Assembly (NCBI GenBank): GCA_965656875.1
Contig: CBFHMJ010000028.1
Location: forward strand, 186,001 to 250,000
Length of the DNA stretch: 64,000 nt
DNA from: CBFHMJ01 sp965656875
GTDB lineage: Bacteria > Pseudomonadota > Gammaproteobacteria > Enterobacterales > Alteromonadaceae
Reading direction: 5' to 3'
Shown: piece by piece, positions 26,296 through 34,877 of the stretch
How the letters are laid out: each line of letters opens with the position of its first letter
Numbering within the stretch: the stretch's first letter is position 1
Translations under genes and position numbers: made by a program
The notes under the pieces: model-generated
Database searches by the model: none
What the model saw: only the letters and a program-made list of their open reading frames with translations
What the model was told of the DNA's origin: nothing

Positions 26296-27018
26296 TTACT
26301 CAGGAAGAATGGCGTTGTGATAAACGTGTTGTACGTCTTCACAGTCTTCCAGCATCATCATGAATTTTTCAAATAAAGGCATATCGTCTTCACTGATTTC
26401 AGTGTTGGTTTGAGGCACGAAAGTGATCTCTTCAACATCTAACGTCAGGTCAGGGAAGTTTTCTGCCAATGCAGTTTTAACTTTGAAGAATTCAGTATGC
26501 GGGGCGAAAACAGTAATTTTGCCGTCTTCGTTTTCGATATCAGTCACATCGACATCCGCCATCATTAGTGCTTCAAGCACGGCTTCTTCATCATCAAAAT
26601 CAAAAGCAAAAATAGCAAAGTGATCGAACATGTGGGCAACTGCGCCCGGCGCACCGATTTTAGCTTTGGTTTTGGTGAAACAGTTACGCACTTCAGTAAT
26701 GGTACGGTTAGCATTGTCTGTTAAACAATCAACGATAACCATACAGTTACCAGGTCCGAAGCCTTCGTAACGTGATGGTGTGAAATCTTCGCCTGCACCG
26801 CCTTTTGCTTTATCGATAGCTTTATCGATAACGTGCGCAGGAACCTGGTCTTTTTTTGCTTTATCGATTAATCGACGAAGCGCCAGGTTAGCATCCGGAT
26901 CAGGACTGCCATTTTTAGCAATCACATAAATCTCTTTTCCGTATTTAGAATACAGCTTAGTTTTTGCTGCGGCTGTTTTAGCCATTGAAGCTTTGCGAAC
27001 TTCGAAACTTCTACCCAT
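26296..27018 (-). CDS. yeeN: YebC/PmpR-family protein, YeeN type
   Basis: 240 aa, full length. It starts M-G-R-S-F-E and has the A-K-T-K-L-Y-S-K-Y-G-K-E-I-Y block, P-D-P-D-A-N-L-A-L-R, V-P-x-H-V-I-D-K-A-I-D-K-A-K-G-G and Y-E-G-F-G-P-G, characteristic of the YebC/TACO1 family. The spacing of the N-terminal block (without the H-x-x-R-K-x-x-Q-D of YebC proper) matches the E. coli paralogue YeeN. Family members help ribosomes through proline-rich stretches and some were described as transcriptional regulators. Ribosome site AGGA 7 nt before ATG. Ordinary housekeeping-type gene among accessory neighbours. Confidence 0.9.
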   Translation of the reverse strand: MGRSFEVRKASMAKTAAAKTKLYSKYGKEIYVIAKNGSPDPDANLALRRLIDKAKKDQVPAHVIDKAIDKAKGGAGEDFTPSRYEGFGPGNCMVIVDCLTDNANRTITEVRNCFTKTKAKIGAPGAVAHMFDHFAIFAFDFDDEEAVLEALMMADVDVTDIENEDGKITVFAPHTEFFKVKTALAENFPDLTLDVEEITFVPQTNTEISEDDMPLFEKFMMMLEDCEDVQHVYHNAILPE

Positions 27019-27392
27019 GGGATATTCCTGTTGAGTCGTAAATTCGTAATCAGCCGGAGATTTTACAGTTATTTAGCATCAGGATTCCACCCGTACCAGC
27101 GGTACTTTTTTGATTTGTGTACATAAATTGTACTAAATGTGATGTTAGTCCTGATTTTTATCGCGAAAACGCTGAAATATAACCCTTGGCTATAATTTGT
27201 TCCGGAAAGTTCCGCTTAATTTATACAGAGTTGTCTATAGTTGGTCCGTTATCTTGTATCTGACACTATTTGTGTAATCTCTTGATAATATTCTTGAGTC
27301 AGCGCAAACGATCAGGTCCAATAGACGCGGTAAAATAATAATAAAAAAGCAGTACGGCGAAACTTAATAATCTAACGCAGGAGTGTCATTTC
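27019..27392. other. Intergenic region between divergent yeeN and the beta-barrel gene
   Basis: 374 bp with both divergent promoters. A loose palindrome GTACATAAATTGTAC lies near 27119-27133. GGAG 8 nt before the ATG at 27393 is the only clear translation signal. No gene or RNA recognised. Confidence 0.35.
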
Positions 27393-28211
27393 ATGACGTT
27401 GCAAAATCCCTTATCGATTCTCGAAGGCACCTGGATGGGAAATACAGGTGTTAATCTGATTGCTGTACCTACCTCTCCAGGCACTAATTCACCGAACAAT
27501 GTTTTTAAATTACTGGTTTCACCTTATGTTGAAACGCTTATCGTTGATCCGATTGGTGGTGATGTTTTAAATCGTGGTAAGGAAGCAAATCAAATCAATC
27601 AGGGTGTGACTTATACAACACACATTAATGATGCGAAATCCGGCCAGGCGCTTCATGTCGAAAATGGGATGTGGTTAAGCTCAGATCAGGAAAAACCAGA
27701 ACATGCGATCACCCGGATGTCGATTGTTCCTCACGGTGATTCAATCATGGCGATTGGTTCAATGAACCATCAACAAGGCGCACCGGATTTATCAAAGAAA
27801 CTGACCGCACTGCCTACTCCTGCAAATGACGTGAATAAACCGCTTACCGATAAAGAATATATTGCTCAATATCTGGATGATGCGATTAATGGCGCAGCAT
27901 TTGGTTTTGATTTAAATGATTATCTGGCGACATTACGTCGGGATATTAAAGGTCAGGAAATCGTTGAAACAACAACATTTGATGTTAGTTCTCAGCAAGC
28001 GACAGGCAAGGTCGTTAACACGCCGTTTATTGTTAAAGAGGCGGATGCAACTGTGTTTGAAAGTACGTTCTGGATAGAAACAGTGCAGGGTAAAAATGCG
28101 TTGGGTCAGAGCTTTACCTATCAACAACTGCAATACATTCAGCTCAGTCATATTGTATTTGACGATGTGATGTGGCCGCACATCAATGTAAATACGTTGG
28201 TTAAGCAGTAG
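27393..28211 (+). CDS. Nitrobindin-like/heme-binding beta-barrel family protein
   Basis: 272 aa, no signal peptide or TM. The N-terminal L-E-G-T-W-M-G-N-T-G-V-N and later S-P-Y-V-E-T-L, V-E-N-G-M-W and M-A-I-G-S resemble the FABP-like or nitrobindin (THAP4) beta-barrel that binds heme or small hydrophobic ligands. I see no unambiguous axial His, so ligand binding is inferred only. GGAG ribosome site in place. A terminator hairpin follows directly. Stand-alone gene. Confidence 0.5.
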   Translation: MTLQNPLSILEGTWMGNTGVNLIAVPTSPGTNSPNNVFKLLVSPYVETLIVDPIGGDVLNRGKEANQINQGVTYTTHINDAKSGQALHVENGMWLSSDQEKPEHAITRMSIVPHGDSIMAIGSMNHQQGAPDLSKKLTALPTPANDVNKPLTDKEYIAQYLDDAINGAAFGFDLNDYLATLRRDIKGQEIVETTTFDVSSQQATGKVVNTPFIVKEADATVFESTFWIETVQGKNALGQSFTYQQLQYIQLSHIVFDDVMWPHINVNTLVKQ

Positions 28212-28242
28212 GTTGGTTAAGTAGTCGTTAGTCGGTTGAATG

Positions 28243-28266
28243 AGATACGCCCCGAGGGGCGTATCT
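28243..28266. terminator. Terminator between convergent genes
   Basis: AGATACGCCCC (28243-28253) and GGGGCGTATCT (28256-28266) form an 11-bp perfect inverted repeat with a very short loop, followed on the plus strand by GTTT. It separates the beta-barrel gene from the antitoxin gene. Confidence 0.75.
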
Positions 28267-28268
28267 GT

Positions 28269-28571
28269 TTAAACGGCGAAACGATAATGTGTACCGTCAG
28301 TTAATTCTACATCAAGTCGTAATTTTCCACCTGCGGCCTCAACGTAACGCTTGATGGACGATAACTTTAAGTCTCGCCCCGGTCGCTCCATTTCTGAGAC
28401 GGTTGGCTGTTTAACTCCTAAAGAAGCTGCAATATCAGCCTGAGTAAGATTCATACGCTCACGAAGTTCAGCCAGGTGGATGTCTAACAGCATCTCGGCA
28501 GCTGCTTTCTTCGCTTTTTTAACTACTTCAGGTTTTTCAGTTGCCAACATTTGGTCAAGTGTTCTTGCCAT
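28269..28571 (-). CDS. higA: HigA-type antitoxin (XRE HTH)
   Basis: About 100 aa. Helix-turn-helix of Cro/CI type: L-R-E-R-M-N-L-T-Q-A-D-I-A followed by L-G-V-K-Q-P-T-V-S-E-M-E. The C-terminal part (L-S-S-I-K-R-Y-V-E-A-A-G-G-K-L) is characteristic of antitoxins paired with Gp49-like toxins. I place the start at ATG 28571 because GGAG sits 8 nt upstream; the GTG at 28580 overlaps the toxin stop and lies too close to that site. Second gene of the toxin-antitoxin operon, probably repressing it through the palindrome at 28944-28979. Confidence 0.85.
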   Translation of the reverse strand: MARTLDQMLATEKPEVVKKAKKAAAEMLLDIHLAELRERMNLTQADIAASLGVKQPTVSEMERPGRDLKLSSIKRYVEAAGGKLRLDVELTDGTHYRFAV

Positions 28572-28576
28572 AACGT

Positions 28577-28927
28577 TCACTCCTTCTTCAATTTGTTCAG
28601 ATGCAATCCAAATTCGCGGTCTGCAATCGGAATCATTATTTCGTAAAATCGTTTCTCATTTCCTGCTTTGTTACCTGCACAGAGAAGAATTCCTTTACGT
28701 TCAGGATCAAATGCGAAGAACGTTCTGAGAGGCTTGCCTTTGCTTTGCACCCGTAATTCTTTCATGTTGTTAAAAGAAGAGCCATTTACTGTGTCAGCGT
28801 ATGGCCTGGGTAGCATTGGTCCTTTTTCTTGGAGAACCAATAATGAAGCTAGAATGTTAGCTCTGTCAGTATCATCCAATGAATTGAACCAATCATCAAA
28901 AATATCTGTTGTCTGTATGATCCACAT
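28577..28927 (-). CDS. higB: HigB-type toxin (Gp49-like, RelE superfamily)
   Basis: 116 aa. W-x-I-x-x-T-x-x-F-D-D-W-F at the N-terminus, then K-E-L-R-V-Q-S-K-G-K-P-L-R-T-F-F-A-F-D-P and the helix-strand ending of the phage-derived Gp49-like (DUF891) toxins, which cut mRNA on the ribosome. Toxin-first gene order with the antitoxin 5 nt downstream is the HigBA arrangement. Basic residues in the E-L-R and K-P-L-R segments supply the expected nuclease site. Complete, with no truncation. Confidence 0.85.
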   Translation of the reverse strand: MWIIQTTDIFDDWFNSLDDTDRANILASLLVLQEKGPMLPRPYADTVNGSSFNNMKELRVQSKGKPLRTFFAFDPERKGILLCAGNKAGNEKRFYEIMIPIADREFGLHLNKLKKE

Positions 28928-28943
28928 GATCGCTCCTTAATCA

Positions 28944-28979
28944 ATATAGGTTTAATGCTATATCGGTTAAAACCTATAT
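28944..28979. promoter_or_regulatory. Palindromic operator upstream of higBA
   Basis: ATATAGGTTT (28944-28953) and AAACCTATAT (28970-28979) are exact inverted copies separated by 16 nt. A third related half (GCTATATCGGTT) lies between them. Located 17 nt upstream of higB, where HigA autorepression would occur. Confidence 0.7.
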
Positions 28980-29120
28980 GCAAGATAAAAGAGCTTTGTT
29001 AGTGATTTAAATTTTTGATGTTGTTATTGCATACACAGGGAGCAGGCAAAATAATGGAATAAAGATTTATAAATCAATAGATTAAGTTGGTTATTCTCGA
29101 AGGGAAGGAGGCGGTGAACA

Positions 29121-29155
29121 GAGGTTATCATCAATGATTATTTGAAAATAACCTC
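29121..29155. terminator. Hairpin downstream of the ROK gene
   Basis: GAGGTTAT (29121-29128) pairs with ATAACCTC (29148-29155) over 19 nt, with TCTTTTTATTG on the plus-strand side. On the minus strand, where the ROK gene ends, no T-run follows, so its orientation of action is unclear. Confidence 0.35.
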
Positions 29156-29182
29156 CATCTTTTTATTGTAATTTAAAGTTGT

Positions 29183-30346
29183 TCAAAACAAACACGCCCT
29201 GAAGGGTAATGTTGCAGCACCAATCGCAACGGAATCTCCCGGGGCTTTCGCTACAACAATATCAGGTTGTGGGCGAGGGCGAGAGCGGCGGTGTTGAACA
29301 TGAATTTCAACATGTTCTAACAGGCGCATTGCTAATGGTTTTGGGATTGGACCACCGATAACCACGGCTTCGGTGTCGAGAATCGCAGAGCAGCAGGATG
29401 CGACCAGGCTGAGAGAATCTTTGACGCGTTCAATCCATTCTTCAATGCCTGGCCAGCTATCGTCGTACTGAGCGATGACGTCACTGACGGAATGGACGGA
29501 AACATCTCGCCTGATCAGAATTTGTCGCAGCAATTCGAGATTAGGATGCAGGTAAATTTTGGGGGGTAAGATTTCTGCCAGTTCACCCGCGTTACCATGA
29601 GCGCCGTGATGAATCTCACCATCGACAATAACGCCGCCGCCAAAACCTGCACCAAGATAGAGATACACGAAGTTGCGATACTCCAGCCCAATACCCGCCA
29701 AACCTTCCCCGGCTGCGGCAGCGGTGCCGTCGTTTTCTACCCAGACGGGTAATTGCAGTTCGTCAGCCATTAATGCCCGGATATCAATGGAATCCCATTC
29801 GCTTTGCATCGTGTTCATCTGTCCATCCAGCGCCTGAAAATAGCCTGAAATACCGATGCCTGCGCCGAGAATTCGTTGTTCATCAATAGCCTGACTGTTG
29901 ATGATGTCTGCAATCATTTGCTTGATGGCGGTGAGTACATTGGCCACGCTACCGTGAGAAATTGGTTGCGTCAGGTTGGCGAGGTTTTGTCCGGTGAGGT
30001 TCATCAGGATCACCGTGACGGAATCAGCGCGGATAGAAATACCAAAGCTCATCGCCCATTCCGGGTTGAGATTGAGGTAATACCCGGGTTGTCCTCGGCT
30101 TCCGTCAGAGGGGCGTTCAGTTTGGACAATGATTTGTTCATCAATCAGGCCGTTTATCAGGCGGGATGCGGTTTGTTGTGGAATGCGGGTGGCTTCGCAA
30201 ATTTGCCGCTGGGTAATGGCATCAGCCAGAAAAATTTGCTTGAGGATGTGTCGGTCATTTGCTTGAAACAGCTTGCCTCCTTTACCCAGCCTAAAGTGTT
30301 GTCTCAGATAGTGGGCTTGTTCGGAGAGTGAAACAGGGATTGGCAT
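29183..30346 (-). CDS. ROK-family transcriptional regulator
   Basis: About 387 aa: N-terminal winged helix-turn-helix (I-T-Q-R-Q-I-C-E-A-T-R-I-P-Q-Q-T-A-S-R) and a ROK sugar-kinase-like domain with E-N-D-G-T-A-A-A-A-G-E and G-A-G-F-G-G-G-V-I-V-D-G. The Cys-x-Cys-G zinc signature of typical ROK proteins (NagC, Mlc) is absent after G-N-A-G-E-L-A, an oddity that suggests divergent effector binding. Start placed at ATG 30346; the ORF extends 22 codons upstream with no support. Divergent from the nitrilase gene across 195 bp, so it probably controls it. Confidence 0.82.
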   Translation of the reverse strand: MPIPVSLSEQAHYLRQHFRLGKGGKLFQANDRHILKQIFLADAITQRQICEATRIPQQTASRLINGLIDEQIIVQTERPSDGSRGQPGYYLNLNPEWAMSFGISIRADSVTVILMNLTGQNLANLTQPISHGSVANVLTAIKQMIADIINSQAIDEQRILGAGIGISGYFQALDGQMNTMQSEWDSIDIRALMADELQLPVWVENDGTAAAAGEGLAGIGLEYRNFVYLYLGAGFGGGVIVDGEIHHGAHGNAGELAEILPPKIYLHPNLELLRQILIRRDVSVHSVSDVIAQYDDSWPGIEEWIERVKDSLSLVASCCSAILDTEAVVIGGPIPKPLAMRLLEHVEIHVQHRRSRPRPQPDIVVAKAPGDSVAIGAATLPFRACLF

Positions 30347-30541
30347 ACTAAATTCCAGTGACCAGACACAACAAAGATGCGTGATTTTAACGCATTGTTT
30401 AATCAAGGGCATCAGTGACGTTTGTTCTTTACGTAAGTTTACCTGTCTGACCTTAAATGAGAACGGTTTGTCGCGTTTTGATATACCGGTTTCAACGGGT
30501 TTGTTATCAAGAATGCTCAGTAAATAATGACAGGTATCTGT

Positions 30542-31498
30542 ATGAATCAGAACACATTGACGGTTGGTCTGGCCCAGATTGCACCCGTCTGGCTAAACCA
30601 GGCGCTCACCATTGAAAAAATCATTCAAACTATTGCTGATGCAAGCCAGAAAGGGTGCGAATTAATTGCATTTGGAGAAGGTATTTTGCCGGGCTATCCA
30701 TTCTGGATTGAGTTGACGAACGGTGCGCGATTTAACGCCACTGATCAAAAACAACTGCACGCTCATTACATTCAAAACGCGATTAATATCGAAGCGGGTG
30801 ATCTGGACAGCATTTGTCAGGCGGCTAAACAATACCAGGTGGCTTTGTATCTTGGTGTGATTGAAAAAGCCTCAAACCGGGGTGGTCATAGTTTGTATTG
30901 TTCGATGGTTTATATTGATGCGGCGGGCGTCATTGGTTCTGTTCATCGCAAACTGATGCCAACATATGAAGAACGGCTCACCTGGTCGCCGGGTGATGGT
31001 CACGGTTTACGGGTTCATCCACTTAAAAACTTTACAGTGGGTGGTCTGAATTGCTGGGAAAACTGGATGCCGTTACCGCGTGCGGCCTTGTACGGACAGG
31101 GAGAAGATTTACATGTCGCTATCTGGCCTGGTGGCGATCACAACACGACCGATATCACCCGGTTTATCGCGAAAGAAGGACGAAGTTTTGTGATGTCAGT
31201 GAGTGGGTTGATGCGTCCGGATGATTTCCCGGCTGACACACCCTATCTAGACGATATCCTGGCGAATGTAGACCGTCCATTCTTGGCCAATGGAGCCAGT
31301 TGTCTGGCCGGGCCGGATGGAGAATGGATTATTGAACCGCAACTTAACGAAGAAGGTATTTTTACAGCGACGATCGATCACCAGCGAGTGTTAGAAGAGC
31401 GACAGAATTTCGATGCCGCAGGTCACTATTCAAGGCCCGATGTAACTAAGCTGGTGGTTAACCGCGAACGACAAAGCACGGTGGTGTTCGATGATTAA
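30542..31498 (+). CDS. Nitrilase-superfamily hydrolase (branch 1 nitrilase-like)
   Basis: 318 aa with the Glu-Lys-Cys triad: Glu46 in F-G-E-G, Lys137 in H-R-K-L-M-P-T-Y-E-E-R, and Cys171 in G-L-N-C-W-E-N-W-M-P-L. The last motif, with C-W-E-N, is that of true nitrilases and cyanide or aliphatic nitrilases rather than amidases. Likely converts a nitrile to the acid plus ammonia; substrate not deducible. ATG at 30542 is preferred over the ATG at 30527. Divergent from the ROK regulator and convergent with a LysR gene 18 nt away. Confidence 0.88.
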   Translation: MNQNTLTVGLAQIAPVWLNQALTIEKIIQTIADASQKGCELIAFGEGILPGYPFWIELTNGARFNATDQKQLHAHYIQNAINIEAGDLDSICQAAKQYQVALYLGVIEKASNRGGHSLYCSMVYIDAAGVIGSVHRKLMPTYEERLTWSPGDGHGLRVHPLKNFTVGGLNCWENWMPLPRAALYGQGEDLHVAIWPGGDHNTTDITRFIAKEGRSFVMSVSGLMRPDDFPADTPYLDDILANVDRPFLANGASCLAGPDGEWIIEPQLNEEGIFTATIDHQRVLEERQNFDAAGHYSRPDVTKLVVNRERQSTVVFDD

Positions 31499-31516
31499 CA
31501 CCGCTCTGGCTGTCAT

Positions 31517-32365
31517 TTAAGAAAACATCGCCTCGATCACGCGCTTAACGGCTTTTGGCGGTTGATTGAAAGGATGCAGCGCATACACCGTATTGACGTT
31601 GAACTGATCGCTGGGGAAGACATCCACTATCGTGTCACCTTGCTGGTCGTGAATAAAGTCGGGGATCAGGCCGATACCCGCGCCAGCCTGAATAAGCGAC
31701 AAGCAGGTGTGAAAGGAATCGCTCAATATCGTTGCTGTGCTGGCAAATCGTCGGACGTCCTGTGTGTGTTTGTGCTGCAACACATGTGAAATGTTTTTTC
31801 CTTGCCAGTGATTGGCGATGTAAGGTGTTGTTTCGTCAATACCTGAATGTACCAGTGACTGATGCCCACACAAGCGGTCTCGAAACGCGCCGATACGACG
31901 TTGTTTATGGCGGCAGTCCGGCGTTTGTCCAACGCGAATAGCGATATCAATCTGGTGCTGTGTCAGATCAAGGTGTTGGTCGCTGGTGATCAGTTCTGGC
32001 TTTAACAGGGGGTATTGCTGAATGACCCGGGCAATGGCCGGAGCGACCAGTGTACTCATCAAGGCGTGAGGTGCGGTGATACGTAATGGACCCTGAGGAA
32101 TGTCCTGTTGGATCAGGGCTTCATCCCAGGCGGTATTGGCCAGTTCATTTAACGATTTGCAGTGGTGATAAAAGGATTCCCCTGCGCTGGTAAGTGACTG
32201 CTGCCGTGTGGTTCGTTTCAGCAAGGTTACACCCAGTTCCTGTTCCAGTCTTTTTAGCTGTTGACTGACCACTGATTTTGACAGTCCCAGGCTTTCTGCC
32301 GCGCCAGTAATAGAACCTGATTCAACGATATGGGCGAACACGGCCATGTAACGCAGTTGCTTCAT
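31517..32365 (-). CDS. LysR-family transcriptional regulator
   Basis: 282 aa. N-terminal HTH (M-A-V-F-A-H-I-V-E-S-G-S-I-T-G-A-A, then L-G-L-S-K-S-V-V-S-Q-Q-L-K-R-L-E-Q-E-L-G) and an effector domain typical of the CrgA/DmlR-like group. Divergent from an NTF2-like gene with a 103-bp shared intergenic region, which is its likely target. The C-terminus is close to the nitrilase 3' end, without overlap. Confidence 0.9.
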   Translation of the reverse strand: MKQLRYMAVFAHIVESGSITGAAESLGLSKSVVSQQLKRLEQELGVTLLKRTTRQQSLTSAGESFYHHCKSLNELANTAWDEALIQQDIPQGPLRITAPHALMSTLVAPAIARVIQQYPLLKPELITSDQHLDLTQHQIDIAIRVGQTPDCRHKQRRIGAFRDRLCGHQSLVHSGIDETTPYIANHWQGKNISHVLQHKHTQDVRRFASTATILSDSFHTCLSLIQAGAGIGLIPDFIHDQQGDTIVDVFPSDQFNVNTVYALHPFNQPPKAVKRVIEAMFS

Positions 32366-32468
32366 AATGATTATCCAGTTTTATCGAACAATGAATTCTC
32401 TTTTGTTTGTTTTTCTATGTCAATTGACGCTCTACACTTTGAGGCCTGTTGAGAAAAGAGTAATTGTT

Positions 32469-32843
32469 ATGTCAAATGTAGAAATATTGGAGCAATGCAA
32501 ACGCAGCATTAGCCAATGGCAGGTCGCCTTTAACCTCAAAAATGCAGCCGGTTGTGCAAAGCAATACAAGGAAGAAGCCGTCATGGAAGCAAAACCATTC
32601 GGTGTGTTTAAAGGAAGAGAAGCGATTCAGGCATTCTGGCAGGGCATTATTGATCAAGGTTTTTCGGATGTGGAATACACCGATGTTGAATGGACGAAAG
32701 CTGACGATGAAGGATTTATCCTGACCGCTAACTGGACCATGAATAAAGCATATGGTGTTGTTCATCATGAACATTGGGTCATTGACGAGGACGGCGAAGC
32801 GCGGTTAATTCTGGACCGGTTTGAAGTGCTGGGAGAGAAGTAA
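32469..32843 (+). CDS. NTF2/SnoaL-like small protein
   Basis: 124 aa with the cone-shaped SnoaL_2/NTF2-like pattern: initial helix with W-Q-V-A-F-N-L-K-N-A-A-G-C-A-K-Q-Y, F-G-V-F-K-G-R-E-A-I-Q-A-F-W-Q, and final strands H-H-E-H-W-V-I-D-E-D-G. The ATG at 32469 is favoured because the 34 residues encoded upstream look non-coding. Function (isomerase, hydrolase or ligand binding) cannot be told. Divergent from the LysR gene. Confidence 0.8.
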   Translation: MSNVEILEQCKRSISQWQVAFNLKNAAGCAKQYKEEAVMEAKPFGVFKGREAIQAFWQGIIDQGFSDVEYTDVEWTKADDEGFILTANWTMNKAYGVVHHEHWVIDEDGEARLILDRFEVLGEK

Positions 32844-33123
32844 TTCACTGATTTCTTAAGGATACAGAGAAGGTAAGCACAAGGAGTGTGTTCCATCGAT
32901 TATCAAATCTTAACATTGTAAAATTAAACGATAACCCGGTATTCGTCCTGAGATGTGATAAAAAGGGCGAATACCGTTTTCCAGTTTCTTGCCTGTCTCG
33001 CCTTAATGGTGCGGGTTCAGACGCTTGCCAAAATTCATAAATATTAAATTATTTATGCCTCGCTGAAATATTTTCTGACGGTCTCGGTCCTTTTTCTCAA
33101 ATCCACTTTTGAGTTAAAGGTTC

Positions 33124-33972
33124 ATGCAACACAATCAAATTATTCGACTGTCTACCGGGTTGTTAGCGTTTAGTTTACTACTGTTTGGCGTCTCAATGAT
33201 GTTAGGCGCTAATGACAGATACGCACAAGCATTGTTAAATTTTTACCAGCTAAATGAAGTTGTTACCGCGAATTCCGGTGCGCTGTTCTATGGTTTGTCA
33301 TTAACATTATTTGGTGGTGTGGTGGCATCAACACTCTTCACATCACGCACCAATCATCTGGCAATGTATGGTGTTTCTGCAATCGCCATTATCGTGTTGC
33401 TGACGTTATTAAGCACAACTCGCTGGATTGAAGCGCATGGTGGTTTTCCAGTCATCGGTTCAGGTCAGGGAATAATTAAGTATTTTGCACTATTACCGCT
33501 TGTCGCTTACCTTTATGGCCGTGAAATGTTCAGCAATCGCACGCATTTATGGTTGAACTACATTCCGGTCGCTATGGTGTTGTTCTGGATCGGCGGTATG
33601 AAGTTCCTTGAGCTGGAAGCTAAAGGTATTGAAGTGCTGGTAAAAACCTCGCCGTTCATGTCCTGGATGTATGATGTGTTCTCTGTGCAGGGAGCATCAA
33701 ATGTGATTGGTGTGTATGACTTGTTCTTTGCTGCGTTACTGGGTGTTGCTATCTATTTACGTCAGCTAAAACTGGTATTCATCGCCAGTCTGGGTTGTGG
33801 CGCTGTTTTCTTCATGACACAAACCTTCCTGTTTACCACCCCGGGGGCATTAAGCGCGGAGTCTATTCTGTCTTCAACCGGTCAGTTTGTGATTAAAGAT
33901 ATCTGGTTTATCTGTAACCTGATTCTGATTCACTATCTGGTGCGCAACAGCGATTCAACAGAGTCTGTTTAA
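33124..33972 (+). CDS. DUF417 (YkgB/RclC-like) membrane protein, extended
   Basis: 282 aa with about seven TM segments. The centre matches DUF417: W-I-G-G-M-K-F-L-E-L-E-A-K-G-I-E-V-L-V, then S-P-F-M-S-W-M-Y and I-G-V-Y-D-L. In E. coli the family member RclC belongs to a reactive-chlorine response. The protein is longer than typical RclC (~197 aa) because of an N-terminal extension with two extra TM segments. AAAGG ribosome site. Followed by a good terminator, so monocistronic. Confidence 0.72.
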   Translation: MQHNQIIRLSTGLLAFSLLLFGVSMMLGANDRYAQALLNFYQLNEVVTANSGALFYGLSLTLFGGVVASTLFTSRTNHLAMYGVSAIAIIVLLTLLSTTRWIEAHGGFPVIGSGQGIIKYFALLPLVAYLYGREMFSNRTHLWLNYIPVAMVLFWIGGMKFLELEAKGIEVLVKTSPFMSWMYDVFSVQGASNVIGVYDLFFAALLGVAIYLRQLKLVFIASLGCGAVFFMTQTFLFTTPGALSAESILSSTGQFVIKDIWFICNLILIHYLVRNSDSTESV

Positions 33973-34007
33973 GCACGTCGCACAAGCCAATAAAACAATT
34001 ATCTTTC

Positions 34008-34030
34008 AAAGCCAGGTTTTACCTGGCTTT
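34008..34030 (+). terminator. Rho-independent terminator after the DUF417 gene
   Basis: AAAGCCAGGT (34008-34017) and ACCTGGCTTT (34021-34030) with a TTT loop, followed by GTTCGTTTTG. It lies between convergent genes. Confidence 0.85.
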
Positions 34031-34060
34031 GTTCGTTTTGGCAGCGAACAAAGTGAGAAT

Positions 34061-34330
34061 CTAAGGCACTTTTGGCGGTTGGTTTTTGACTTTTCCGTTA
34101 CTCGGATATAAAGACACAACATTTTTCGGAATGGATGAGGTATGAAGTGATGGCGAGGTAGGATGGCCTGATGATGGTTGGTCAGAACGTTTAGACGCTT
34201 GTTGCTGAGTTTTTGCTTCCTGTGTGGTATTTAACAGGATAGAGCGCCGGGCAAACCTGAGCATGGTTAACCAGCATGGAATCAAAACAAACAGACAAAT
34301 CAGCATGTATAGCATGATTTTAAACGTCAC
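34061..34330 (-). CDS. Cassette copy 1, gene C: one-TM protein ending near V-V-S-L-Y-P
   Basis: 89 aa. One N-terminal TM helix (residues ~5-25), a basic stop-transfer (R-F-A-R-R), a long polar Ser/Gln/Pro-rich linker, then K-N-V-V-S-L-Y-P-S-N-G-K and a Pro-containing tail. It is the counterpart of the 62-aa gene C of copy 2: same size class, same order after the polytopic gene, N-terminal TM and a matching K-V-I-Q-L-Y-P motif. Start overlaps gene B's stop by 4 nt. Function unknown. Confidence 0.7.
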   Translation of the reverse strand: MTFKIMLYMLICLFVLIPCWLTMLRFARRSILLNTTQEAKTQQQASKRSDQPSSGHPTSPSLHTSSIPKNVVSLYPSNGKVKNQPPKVP

Positions 34331-34848
34331 TTGATATCTCGCTCTTTGCTTGTGGCCGTTGTCGGCGGTAAGACGGCAGTTTTGCCAAAAATTTCCAGGA
34401 TAATTGACACTATTAATACTCCATTAACCGCAACAAATATAGAGGGAACAACAAAACCGTGTATATCCAGGAAAAATGAGGTAATACCTGTTTCCTGTGT
34501 TATGTATGTCAATAACTGGTAGGCGCTGGTCGCCAGGTAAGCATAAGTTGTGTGCCTGGCTGGAAAAGAAAACGCCAAATTATACAAATTGTGAAGCTTA
34601 ACAATACTGAATACGACAAACATTTCGGTCATGATAAAACTGGCATACCATGCGAAACGAAGTAACGAGTGATCTTTAATGAGCCAGATACCTGGCTCGA
34701 TGAAAAGAATGGCTGCTTCAGAAATAAACACAATGACCAGCGTGATGATCAAGCTGAAATTTCGTTTACCGCTCAGCGCATAGCCTAATGAAAAAATCAA
34801 AAAAGATGTAAGTGTGACTTTTTCAACTATTGATAAAAATTCCTGCAT
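34327..34848 (-). CDS. Cassette copy 1, gene B: polytopic membrane protein of unknown family
   Basis: 173 aa, 4-5 predicted TM segments, no enzymatic motif. It is similar over its length to gene B of copy 2 (46836-47330): K-x-N-F-S-x-x-x-T-x-x-I near residue 30, an I-x-D-x-x-L-L-x-F-x-W block near residue 60, S-x-x-Q-L-x-T-Y near residue 110, then V-x-P. Identity is about a quarter by eye, so an old duplication or independent acquisition. A short polar tail extends past the last helix. Located 29 nt after gene A and overlapping gene C. Confidence 0.7.
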   Translation of the reverse strand: MQEFLSIVEKVTLTSFLIFSLGYALSGKRNFSLIITLVIVFISEAAILFIEPGIWLIKDHSLLRFAWYASFIMTEMFVVFSIVKLHNLYNLAFSFPARHTTYAYLATSAYQLLTYITQETGITSFFLDIHGFVVPSIFVAVNGVLIVSIILEIFGKTAVLPPTTATSKERDIK

Positions 34849-34877
34849 AGTGCCTGCGCTGAACTGATTAAACTTGA

